Assembly (NCBI GenBank): GCA_050084985.1
Contig: JBITNC010000002.1
Location: 1,674,001-1,738,000 of the forward strand
DNA: 64,000 nt
Origin: Nageia nagi
Taxonomy: Eukaryota; Pinophyta
Reading direction: 5' to 3'
Each line of letters opens with the position of its first letter. Position 1 is the stretch's first letter. The position numbers were made by a program, and so were the translations under genes. Shown here one piece after another: positions 46,624-57,309 of this stretch. Under the pieces are notes generated by a model. The model was given only the letters and a program-made list of their open reading frames with translations. It did no database searches and had not been told where the DNA came from.

Positions 46624-47107
46624 AGATATATATCATTATATTTGGCTTGGCTCTTGAGAAGCCAATGACTTCCCAAGAGGCTTCGTATTGCTTTATACTA
46701 TCCATATCATTAATGTACATGCCATAAGAAATTGGATCTCCTATTGTATTATGTTATCTTGTCTATGCATGTGTTGGATCATTATGGTTATTTATGCTTG
46801 TAATTATCATGCGATGGAGTAGTATTGATTGATTAATTGGATTATGCATGCTTAAGCCAAATGTTGGCATTCTAGCCTTGTGAATGTTTAATATTAATGT
46901 TCTTACCCTAACATTGCATTCTTGAGGATTTGGTTGTGTATTGTGGATGCCCGAGGCCTAACATCAAGGTTTAGGGGTTGCAATTATGCATTTTTTAGTG
47001 GAGGTCCACATGGGATCCTCACATGGATACAAAGTAAAGAAAATGCAAAGATTACAGGGGTAAATTCATATCCAATTTTTTCCTTAAGGAAATGGAGTCT
47101 ACTTTCA

Positions 47108-47123
47108 ATTGGTATAACAGAGG
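47108..47123 (+). other. Primer-binding site next to the 44.9-kb LTR
   Basis: ATTGGTATAACAGAGG directly follows the LTR end CA. It is near the initiator-methionine complement with an inserted A and small changes. Confidence 0.65.
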
Positions 47124-47179
47124 AATTATATATAGCAAAGAGTGATCCAAATCCAAATTGGATAAGATACAAAAATTGA

Positions 47180-49995
47180 TCAATTTAGTTAGAGAATTGT
47201 TGAAGCCATAATATCAAGAGTTGGACCATAAGAGGATCATGGCAGCAGATAGAGTGTTGTTTCAATAAAGCACTTGTGTCTTACTGAGCTTATTATGTTG
47301 ATTCATCGACCAAGACACTACTACTCATTTCAAGGAGCTTTTAGGATTTTTATTAAAAATTAGAGAGGGAAGGAGAATAAAGTGGAGCATGGTGATTAGC
47401 AACACATTAATAAAACAAATTTCCTCTATCAAAACAACATTCAAGTTTTATATGAATTCATACTTAGTATATTTATTATTACATGGGAAAAATAAGCCTA
47501 AGGCTATAGGTATTGGAGATTTGATTAGGAAACTAAATATTCCTATTTATGTCATGAATCCCAAATGGGAAGTTAAAAGTAAATGGAATGATGTTTGAAT
47601 GAGGAAAAATAAGTGGGAGTTTATCATTTACAAAGAATTGATTGGGATAGGTTGGATAGAGAGGATTTCAAAGGAATCAAGGAAATCCCTCAAAGGATTG
47701 GTTGAATTCTACTTGGAGGAGAAAGATATTTCTTATATCTGAGTCTATGGAAAAGAATTGTTACCCACAAGAATTCCAAAATACATGACCAATAAGCTCA
47801 TAATATTTGAGGTTATGAGGTAGTTGAAACATTAATATGAGCATATTTTAAGAGAGAAAGTTATAATTATCATACTTCATTTTTGTTTGGGGTATTATGC
47901 ATGTAACACTTGTATAGAGGTAGAAATAATGGCCTTAGAGTTGGATTCTTATAGTTTAGAGAAAATGAATTTTCTAAATAATTATGATGTCAATGGGCTT
48001 ATTGATGCATACTTTAAAGCAAATTTCAAATCATCCCTTCAACATAAATCTTTAGGAAGCATTGAAATATATCATAATATAAGCTCAGATATTGGGATCT
48101 TAGATATAGCCCAAAAAATTAGGCAAGAGAAAGAGTAAGAAAAGATGAAAGAGAAGGTGATCATAATTTCTTCTTCTCTCATTGACTTAGAAACCTTGAG
48201 AAGACCTCCATGCCTCTATAGTGTATAGCACTCCTCAAAGAATCTTTGATCCAGGTAGCTATAGTAGGGATTAATCAATTTGGAACCATGATGGATGTAA
48301 ATGTTATTGATTTATTGCAAAGTACCTATGCTCCTAAGAAATCTCCAAAAGATGGAGGTACCAAGGAGCTGTTGCATGAACTAGAAGAAGCTTTTGAGAT
48401 AATAGAAGTGGATGATCAGGAAGTCTATTATGGTGAAAAGGTGGAAGATGAACCTCAATAATGAAAGTTTCAAAGTCTAGAGAGTCTTATGAAGAGGGAG
48501 TTGATGATGGGGAAGGTAGTGAGAAATTACGAAGCTTGAGTGGATCTTCTTTAAGAAGTAGGAACCAAAATGAGAATGAAAATAGAGATGAATTTATCAA
48601 TTTCATTGATTCTGAAGAAGAAGGTGAGATAGCTCCAAGCCCCCCACATTTAACAAAAAATAATACCAATGCATACATTGGAAAAAGATTCATCCCAAAG
48701 CCACAGTTTGCAACAATCTCATAAATCCACTCCTAAAGGATCTACAAGACATAAGAAGTAAAGTACTTTAGGAGTTTTTATAGGTCCTAGCAATCCAAAA
48801 AAAGGAGATGGATCTGATGATAAGGATGATAGTGATGAGGAAAATCTTGAGAGAATGAAGAAGAGAAAACAACATGAGCATGACCAAGCCTTGAAGAAGT
48901 AGCTCATCCCCATAAGTCCACCATAACAACCCCAAGAAGTTATTAATGGTACATGGTTAGAAGGAGTGGATCATAATGCTTACCTAAAAAATTTGTAATA
49001 CATAACTGGGAGTGAGGATGATTGTGCCAACGGAGATGGTGATGATGAAACTCCTTCAAGAACTCCAAAACTACTCCAAAGCTTTCCTAATATAAGATTT
49101 GTTGGGCATATTTCAATGAATAAAATCTACAATAATAAAAAGAAGCCCAAATATGCAACTACCCTCAAAATCCATACTAATAAACACAATATTGAAAAAA
49201 TTGATGAGGATGGAATGACCTACATGGGGAAATCAGTTATGGACCATATGTAAAAATTAGTAAAATAAAAATAAGTAGAAGGTCAAGGAGTTAGAAGGGA
49301 AACTCAAAGAGGAAAGAGCCAAAGGGAAGCATTAGGAATCTTTGAATTTAGATGAGAATACCTTAAAGATAAATTTTCATAAGGGAAATACATTCACTAG
49401 GAAGGTCCAATCTATCATTACTCAACACATTGGACAACACCTATGACATATTTACATGGTTTTTATACATTAGGAAAGAATTGAAAGATATGAAGAAGAC
49501 CATAGGTGGTAATGAAGAAAATTTGGGAAGCCAATGTTCAATTCGTGTTGAGCTCAAAGAAGTAGTGGGGGAAAATAGTTATTTCCCAAATGAGAATATG
49601 CAATAAATTTATTTTTTATCTTGAGTATTTCCTAATAACTGAAGAAAAATGCAGAGGGATGCTAATCAAATTTGGAGCAATATACAAGAGGTTGAAGGCC
49701 ATCCTATGAACCATGAGTGTTCAATTCTTCGACAAGATCACACTTATGGAGAAGATATAGTTGTAGGCTAGCTTCAAAGTAATGATAGAGACTCAATTAT
49801 TAACTAACAACATCAAAGAAATTTAGGATCAAAGTCTTCTATGATCATATGATGCATTGATGATTTTTTAGCTGAGATTATGTGACCTAATGGATGAAAT
49901 TTGAAAGCTATATCATGAAATAATTATGGATGCTAATGACCTGAATTTACATATGGGTAGATTGACTAAGTTTTCAAGGAAGGACCTCTAAAAGA
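47180..49995 (+). pseudogene. Gag-like transposon gene, copy B
   Basis: Begins about 70 bases after the primer-binding site, the usual place for gag. Broken frames run in order: LTELIMLIHRPRHYYSFQGA, ORF 47389-47598, FYLEEKDISYI, ORF 47887-48138 (VEIMALELDSYSLEKMNF), ORF 48246-48461 with an acidic end, ORF 48461-48724 (Ser/Glu/Asn-rich), then long charged, leucine-spaced segments to about 49995, a probable coiled coil. The total of about 900 codons is large for a Gag. No zinc knuckle, protease or RT follows. I do not recognise the family with certainty; it recalls large uncharacterised plant transposon proteins. Copies A and C are relatives. Confidence 0.6.
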
Positions 49996-51449
49996 AGTTG
50001 GTAGATGCATTGAAGAGAAATTGAATTTTCACCCATATCTCACCCTTTGGATAGGGTAACTAGAGGAATTAGACTTATAGAAAATCTCATTCCACATTTT
50101 AATTTGAAGAAGGCAAGTTGTTGGTTGCTATGTTGAAGTCTCACCCATGTCTCACCCCTTGGATAGGGTTATTTGGAAAGAAAAAAGTACTATTTGACTT
50201 ATTAAAAGTCCCCTTCCATATTTTCACCAAGAAAGGATACATAGCACAATCAAAAAATGAGGACGTATGGCACAAGTAGCAGAATAGGACACATGGAGAA
50301 TCGAGAGGATTTTGAATATGTCAATTTTTTATTTAGTTATCACATTTTGGTTAGATAGGAAATGTGAAGAGTCTCTTGAAGTTAAGGAGACATTTTTGTA
50401 ACTAAAATATGATAATTAAATAGCCAAGTATTTCCACCTCCCTTGATATTATAAAAGGGAGGTGAGGTTATTGTAAAAACTCTCTCTCACTATTGCAAGG
50501 AACTATTGTATTTTTGAATATTGAAGATTAATAAAAAAGACTTGATTGCTCTTATGTTATCATTATGTTGTTATTATTTTTATGTGGATGCTTGATTTAC
50601 CATTTAATCAGTGAACTAATATTACATATGACTATGATAACCTTTTACAAGTTTTGCAAGTGTTGTAGCAAGACTTATGATTGATAGTGAAGACCAATGT
50701 AAGTGAATCAATATTGGTTTTCCTATTAGGTTGATAGGATAAAGACTTTCACTTTTCTTATTAAACTAAGATCAGGGGACATTCTTAACTATTTTCAATT
50801 TCAAGTAAGCATTGCAACTAAAATTATTATAAGCTATTTTCTCTTACCAGGTTATCACTAAGAAAGAATGTTTTTCCAATTAGGAACTACTACAAGAATC
50901 AATTGATTTCAAGTCAGTTGAAGAAGAATTTTGAAGCGTATTTAGTACCCCCTCATTAAAAAGGAGGATTGCATAATCCCTTGATGTTTCATTTCTCTTT
51001 TGTAAGAAAAAGTGATCAACACTTTCCATATGTGATAGTTGTGAGGTGTAAGAGGCTAAATCTTAAATCCTAAATCCATCTCCAAGAGTCACCAAAGCAA
51101 CAAGAAACTAAGCAACACAAGGGTGCACTAAATCAACATCAACACACTCCCCTAAAAAAAGCTTTATATTATTACTTTTCAAGGTAGAAAGGAAAAAATC
51201 AACTGAACCATGATAAAAAGGACTAATTCACAATCATAATATAAAAAGAATTGTGTGAATCGAAGTTCGTATATGAATTATGTAATATTATTTACCTTGC
51301 CAATCAAAAATTAAAATTAAACCCCAAAATACTTTACAATGTGCTAAAAATTAAAATTTAATGCAACTAAAATTATTGTAGAGTCTAATGTGAAAAAATA
51401 GATTCCCTATAAAATAATTACCAAACCCTAATTCAAGGGCGACACTCCG
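49996..51449. other. Probable retrotransposon terminal region after copy B
   Basis: No coding sequence. It holds a TATA-like word TATAAAAGGG at 50450-50459 followed by CT-rich sequence (CTCTCTCTCACT), a layout common in LTR promoters. A purine-poor word CACTCCCCTA near 51145 could be the polypurine tract of a minus-strand element. I could not define LTR ends. Confidence 0.45.
50029..50169. repeat. Tandem duplication, 112-bp spacing
   Basis: A 29-base word beginning TCACCCATATCTCACC at 50029-50057 recurs at 50141-50169 with two changes. Flanking sequence between the two is only loosely similar. Confidence 0.85.
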
Positions 51450-52290
51450 TAAATAAAGAGATCACGTATGCACCACCACATATTTGCAAAGGACTTCATG
51501 AAATAATGATTTACACCATGCGTTTCATGGAACATGTATGTTGGAGTAGTGTGCCCATCGAGAAGCTGCATAAATGCAATACATCATGAGCTAAAATCAT
51601 GCAAGCTACAGAATGCCAATAGATAGGTACGACAAGCAGAAAACTTCAAGAGCAAAGTTCATGAAGGATAAAGCTCATGTTGCATAGATCTGATGAGAGA
51701 TCATAGCACCAAGAGGAGAGACTCTATGGGTGGAGTGTGCGCCTGTTAGTAAGTTGGTCATATGCATAGAGGCCCCACAATGTGAGTTACTAGCTATGGG
51801 AAGGAGCGTAGCCCATATCCACCAGAGAATTTGATGCAAGTGATCTTATAAGGACTACAAGCTACACTAGTGAATGAAATTGGGATGCGCTGAGAATAGA
51901 GATCATGGAAGGTAAATGTGGCACTATGAGATGTCATGTCGACTAGGAGGAAAGCTTGGGAGTCATGTGGAGGAGGTTTCAAGTGCACAAGTCATGGAGG
52001 TATCCGTAGGGTGATCTGTTAGACACCAAAGAAGATCGTATGAAGTGCGCACGGACTATGAGTGCTCACGGAGCGAAGGAGTGGCATTTGGTCCATGCAA
52101 CAAAGGTCTCCACATGGAGGGAGTGCGATGTGATTAGGAAAAGAGGGGATTCTCCAATGTTACAAACCATAGCTATCCTTAAAAAAACATGCAATCCTCT
52201 CAAACTGCTCAGATCTAGTTTACCAAAATTGAGTGGCAGGAATACCAAATCTGAGAGAGAGATCTAGTTCGCCAATGGTTTGGAAGGAAA
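51450..52290. other. GC-richer unassigned stretch
   Basis: Visibly richer in G and C than its surroundings and purine-rich on the plus strand. ORFs at 52040-52267 (+) and 51794-51988 (-) have no recognisable domain. It could be a transposon leader or gene debris; nothing decides. Confidence 0.45.
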
Positions 52291-52559
52291 TACTATTTTC
52301 TAGAAAAGAAATTTAAGATACAATTTGGGGATTACATTGTTGAGTATGAGCACATTCATATATTTATTGGAAAGAAAGGAATATAGGGGTATTGGTGAGC
52401 ATATTAAGAATAGATATGGTTTTGATTAAGAGTTGAATAGTTATTGTTGTATACTAACAATGAGAGAGTTGAGTTAAAATTACCAAAGATATTGCATGTT
52501 TGCTATGATTACAAAATAGTGTTGGTAAGTTTATAACTTTTTCTTAAAATAAGCAAGCA

Positions 52560-52925
52560 AAGAGATTTTTGTTAATTCATTTTTTTATACAAATAACAAA
52601 AATATCTTGAGTTTGCAGTTAAAGAAAGATAAAAAATAAATAAATATTATGGATGCATTTAGTTGAAACAAAAAACTATATGTGTAGAATTTTTGCAAAT
52701 GAAAAAATTGATTTAGAAGATGATGAAAATATTATTGAAGATGGTTCTCCTTTGAAGAAAGTAAAGGTCGTTGTTAAAAGATCCTTTAGACCTGTATGAA
52801 AACTTCAACACAATTGATTATATCCAATAATTGATCCACAAGGTGAAGGTTTGTGCTTATAGTATAATTATTGGTAATCTAAGAGCCTTTAGGTAGTAGG
52901 TAACATAACTATATGTGATTATAGC
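52560..52925. repeat. Dispersed repeat, inverted copy of 37255-37610
   Basis: Matches the reverse complement of 37255-37610. The plus strand here carries the acidic reading frame (EKIDLEDDENIIEDGSPLKK, about 52700-52760) shared with the other copy. A short word AGCCTTTAGGTAGTAGG is duplicated at 52886 and 52925. Confidence 0.75.
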
Positions 52926-53159
52926 CTTTAGGTAGTAGGCAATCGAGCTAAGAGCATAACCTACTTCAAAAAAAATAATTCATTTTTTGAATATGTGAAT
53001 GAGAAATTTTATTTTTGAAACTTGATAGGATATTGTTCTAAAAAAAATTAATTGAAGTACTAAAAAAATAAGTACCTATTAATATTGAAGGGAAAATGTA
53101 ATTAAAATAACTTTTCAAATGAAAACTTTAGCCACCCTTCAATTTTTACCACGAGATGA

Positions 53160-53400
53160 AGCTATAAGATCGATATCAAGAAATCGCAACAATTCTTTAA
53201 TTGTTATAAAGATATTTATAATGTTCAATTAGAATATTATTTTATTTGTGTTTGAATTATAAAGTATATAATCACCATTTTAATAATAAAAAACTATCCT
53301 TTGTGTAGTTCCTTGCTATATTTACTTTTTCATCACCCTTTATCCCATATTACTTATTTATTTTTAATTATTTATTATTCATTATCATTCATAGTATTTG
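53160..53400 (+). repeat. Dispersed repeat, copy 2, left part
   Basis: Matches 3400-3655. The match stops near 53400 and resumes at 55425, so about 2 kb was inserted here. Confidence 0.7.
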
Positions 53401-53699
53401 CTGATAATAAAGGGTAAATATATTATCAAAAAAGTGTGTATTTTACTAGGATACCAAAACCTATCAGAAGTTATCCATTATATCATATACCAAAAAGGAG
53501 CTATTGTGCTACCCAACTATTACCTAACAATAGCCAAAGAGTAGTTCCAACACAACATACATAGGCTCCTTCATATGATAAAAGCTAAATAAAGAACATA
53601 GAGCATATAATGCCTAATACCACACATATTGAGACTTTAACTAGACAAAAAAATAGAGTATAATACATATCAACAAAAAAGAAAATATTATATCACCAT

Positions 53700-55420
53700 C
53701 CAATAAAAAGGATCACCACCCAACACTAAAATATCATCACTTCTTATTTTCCATACTTGGATTGACCTCAACTTTCTTCATAGAATGAGAAGATTCATTA
53801 GGCTTATAATATAACTTTATTTTCTTTTACATGGTTTAGGACCTTTGATTACCTTCTTCTTTGCAGGGACAACCACCTTCTGAATTATCACCTCAAGATC
53901 AATGTTCAAATGTAGTTTTCCTTCTTTTATCCATGCTACAATTTCCAACATCTAAGGGGCCATCTTCTCTAATGCCATATTAATCCCCAATTTCAACTTG
54001 GAAGAGGAGTCTCTTTTTTCGATTGATCTTTGATTTCTTTAACACCTATCATTTCCTTGGAGAGGCTTCATTTTATGGAATTTAAGGATTCCATATAACC
54101 AAGATCGCCTTGAAGTTTCTCCAACAAATCTAACTTTCAACTATCTAAGTAATCAAGAAACAATCATACAAAAGATAACACATCATGTATAGTGGTTCCT
54201 CCAAATCTTGGGAGTACATCCACTTTGAACCATCATTATATTACTTATCACAAGATAACTCTCCTACAAATTCTCAAGAATTCTTTTACAAACCTCCTAC
54301 AAGAGCATCTCTACAATACAAGCATTACCATGCTTCATCAAGTTACATAATAAGAGGGGTACCTCTTTATTTATAAGAAGAAACACACCCTTTAACCTTC
54401 TTTTTACCCAAGGGTAAGGTTAAAGATCTTTATATATTTATTCTCTTAATACTTTAAGGTATCTAAAGATACTTTAAGCATTAAGTGAATTTACATTAAA
54501 GAGAAATATTACATTATGATTTCCAACATCATTATCAAAATAGGCTTCCTTTGGCTCAATCTCTTTATCAAGTTCTTCCACTGACTTAAATTTCTCTTTC
54601 TTAGGTTCGAGGATACCCTTCTCTTCTAACCTTACTTCTTTAGGTTTGTTAGCATCAACTATATTGGGTTTTTTCCTTACCAATCTTCATCTGCTCTTTC
54701 TCATCCCCTTTCTCTAATGCTACTTCATTAGCTAAAGTATATCTAAAGGGTCTATCCTCCTTTTGGATGTCAATGGGAGAAGGAACCTTATCCTCTTAGA
54801 TTTTTCTTTGAGGGTTTGTGTGTTATTGCTTTTTACCTTCTAAAATAGACTCCTCATTAACTTTTTGTACCATTTAGGAGGATCTTTCCTTCTAAGGAGG
54901 AGATTTTATCTTCATATTAGCACTAGCCATGCTAGAAGCCCTCATGATTCTCCTTTCTTACAAGTGGAATCCTTACAAAGTTTGTTTGTGGGGAACACCT
55001 TATCGAGATTGCTTCCAAATCCTTTGGATTGAGTTGCAATTACCTTACCTCTTTCCTTTATATGAACATTTTTGTTCACCCTTTCCACTTGGTTATCCTT
55101 AGCATTTTGTTCTTTCACCATCTAAACTTCCTTTTTAGGCAGATTAAGTTGAGTCTTATTGGAGGTTTGAGCCACAAATGGTCTATTCTCTATTTGAGCC
55201 ATAATTTTCATCCTAAACATAATTCCAATTAAAACTTGATGCTTAGGTTCTATGGCTTGATCTTCCCTAACCTTTTTGATCAAACATTTGACGGAATTTG
55301 CTAAAAAGTAAGGGAAATTGACCTTCTAGTCTCCATCATGCCAAAAATAATTCAAAAGGATGACGTGAGATTCAAATATGGTGGTAAAGTGACCCTCCAA
55401 GGTGCTAATTTCCTAGTTTT
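53700..55420 (-). pseudogene. Gag-like transposon gene, copy C fragment
   Basis: Minus-strand broken frames: EGHFTTIFESHVILLNYFWH near 55390, then VNFPYFLANSVKCLIKKVRE, HQVLIGIMFRMKIM, a long Lys/Glu-rich part including the ORF 54474-54683 (LEEKGILEPKKEKFKSVEEL), and after the solo LTR a basic end (VVVPAKKKVIKGPKP). The first part lines up loosely with copy B near 47.25-47.5 kb (HYYSFQGAFRIFIKN, then KWSMVISNTLIKQI). Relationship to A and B is likely but weaker. It has no visible LTR of its own here. Confidence 0.5.
54073..54538. mobile_element. Solo LTR of the copia-1 family
   Basis: 466 bp, similar end to end to the LTR at 25947-26452: shared AGTGGTTCCTCCAAATCTTG, GGGAGTACATCCACTT and an end GATTTCCAACA. 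The first bases TTATGGAATTTAAGG align without gaps to TGAAGGAATTGAAGG of the 62.1-kb copy. A perfect TCATT duplication flanks it (54068-54072 and 54539-54543). It arose by recombination between two LTRs. Confidence 0.9.
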
Positions 55421-55424
55421 TTTT

Positions 55425-55530
55425 ACTTAAATTTATTTTAATTAATATATTTGATAAACATGTTTTATCCAAATCCTTTTGAATTTATAGAGTGCTTTTC
55501 ATTTATTAGGGTTTTATCTTCAAGTAAATC
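55425..55530 (+). repeat. Dispersed repeat, copy 2, right part
   Basis: Matches 3680-3790 (shared TTTATAGAGT and TTTTCATTTATTAGG). Confidence 0.65.
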
Positions 55531-56228
55531 CTATTGGATCACTGAAGATATATATAATGTTTATTCTATTACTTTTCATCCTTTTTATATTTCATTCTAG
55601 CAAGGAATCATCACCATGTTGCAGATTTATATGAATGTTATGTATTATCAACATTTCAAGAGATTGATAATAAAAGAGATGATTTTGAGGAATCTATGAA
55701 TACAAAGATAATTTTTTATATTCAAAAAGATATCACTCTTCACTATACCCATTACACTTGGATCTCTCTTATTACCCCTCCATCCCTCAAGAGAACATTC
55801 CCCATATCCAATATGGTTGGATAGTGAATCCTCAATATCTACAACAACCTATAACACATGGCATATAGATATGAATTGGGAAAGTTCAAGTGTGCTTCCA
55901 CTAGCTTCGTGTTGAGGTGGTATTGAGATAGATCATCATATACCAAGAGAGGAGTGGATATGTACATTTTGCTCCTTAGGGGAAGTAGGGAATTTGCATT
56001 ACTTCATTTTTCATTGTTAAATCTACTATGAGATTTGAGGAAAATTTCACTACCTCTTTAGGAGTGACTCATACTCTCTACCCATATTTTTTAGTTATGA
56101 AGACCAACAATATTTCCTCGAATTTTATATTAGATAGGAAACTAAGTTTCATCAACATAGGAACTCTCATCCAAGTGCCTCTCACCCCTATCAATATTGA
56201 CTTACCATAATCTACTTCACCAACTATG
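55531..56228. other. Unassigned, coding-like debris
   Basis: Several plus-strand short frames (for example 56028-56210) of transposon-like composition, without a recognisable domain. Confidence 0.4.
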
Positions 56229-56634
56229 ATAGATCAAGGGATGATATAAATACTAGTTGAAAATGATAAGCACTAGATCATCTAGATATCAGTAGGATCA
56301 TTAGATAGCGAACTTGTAAATCTTTGGGACTCCATATCAATTACAAGAAAAGATAAATGAATAACTTCTAAAATAGTTATTCATCAACCTAGAATGTTAG
56401 AAGAGATTAAAATATACTTCACTAACTCTAATAGACTAAAGGGTGATACAAATACTGGTCAAAAATTATAAGCACTAGATAATCTATACATTAGCAGGAT
56501 CACTAGATAGCATACTTATAGATATTTGGAACTCCATATCAATGATAGATGAATATAAAGTAATAACTTCTTCAATAGTGATTCATTAGCCTCTAGTGTT
56601 AGGAGAGATTAAGAGAGAGTCCCTCTTATGAATG
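56229..56634. repeat. Tandem duplication, 2 x about 203 bp
   Basis: Two diverged units: the word AGGG(A)TGATA-AAATACT starts at 56237 and again at 56440, and TTGG-ACTCCATATCAAT recurs in each. Both units keep a similar frame, so this may be a repeated segment of a dead transposon protein. Confidence 0.8.
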
Positions 56635-57290
56635 ATTCTTCATCTTTACATAAAATGTTTGCATTCTTTGTATTTATTTTTATTTTTGTCTTTGGTTGGC
56701 AATTTTCTTCCCCCTACTTATAGTTTTTATTATTCTATTTTCTTATTCCCTTGAGTCACATTTGACCCACTATGGATATTAATAACATTTCATTTTTATC
56801 TCAAAATATGGAGATGTGAGAATTTATATGGTATTACATGTGTACGAGAAATGATTGTAGTGAAGAAAGCTATCAAACTATCCAAATAAATTGAATTCTT
56901 AGGCATTCAATTAAAGCAAGAGATTATAAATAACACACTAATAAAACCTAATGTTATTTTGTGGACATGCTTGCTTGTTGCCCATAGAATTCATAATAAT
57001 CTAAAGTTTTTGAGACTTCTTAAATTCTTTCAAGTCACAAGTTAGAGGTTTTCCATTTGTTATTTTAATTATTTGGATTTAGTGATAGTTCTCATAAGCT
57101 TTAATATTTTAGTTGTAAGTCAGATGTTTTTTGGTTTGTTATTTTTAGCAAGTTTTGATTTGTAGATCTTGTGTAACCTAATAATTTGCTTTTTAAGCTC
57201 GTAGGTTACCCAAGGCATGGCTTCCATCGATGAAAGTTATTTTTCATATGTGTTGTAGTGTAAGTTATGATATTTTACCTCAACACATAG
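56635..57290 (+). repeat. Possible LTR 3' end
   Basis: The stretch at 57030-57285 has the look of a copia LTR end (TTGTGTAACCTAATAATTTG, ending CAACACA), followed by a primer-site-like word. The left edge is not visible. Confidence 0.35.
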
Positions 57291-57294
57291 TATG

Positions 57295-57308
57295 TGATAT
57301 CAAAATCG
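57295..57308 (+). other. Possible primer-binding site
   Basis: TGATATCAAAATCG resembles the variant TGGTATCAAAGC used by many plant copia elements, a few bases after CAACACA. No coding domains follow, so this is tentative. Confidence 0.4.
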
Positions 57309-57309
57309 T

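Larger units (their letters stand above)
44900..47107 (+). repeat. Gypsy-type LTR, interrupted by an inverted-repeat element
   Basis: Starts TGTGACGTCCCCC like the gypsy LTR at 6821-7971 but in plus orientation, and ends CTTTCA directly before a primer-binding site. Shared words with that LTR include CCCCAAGTGGGA and GATTAGGTATTT. Without the insert at 45691-46623 it is about 1.27 kb. No matching 3' LTR is in the window. Confidence 0.8.

Noticed and set aside
54185-54376. Plus-strand ORF of 63 codons
   Set aside because: It lies wholly inside the solo LTR and is not kept in the related LTRs.
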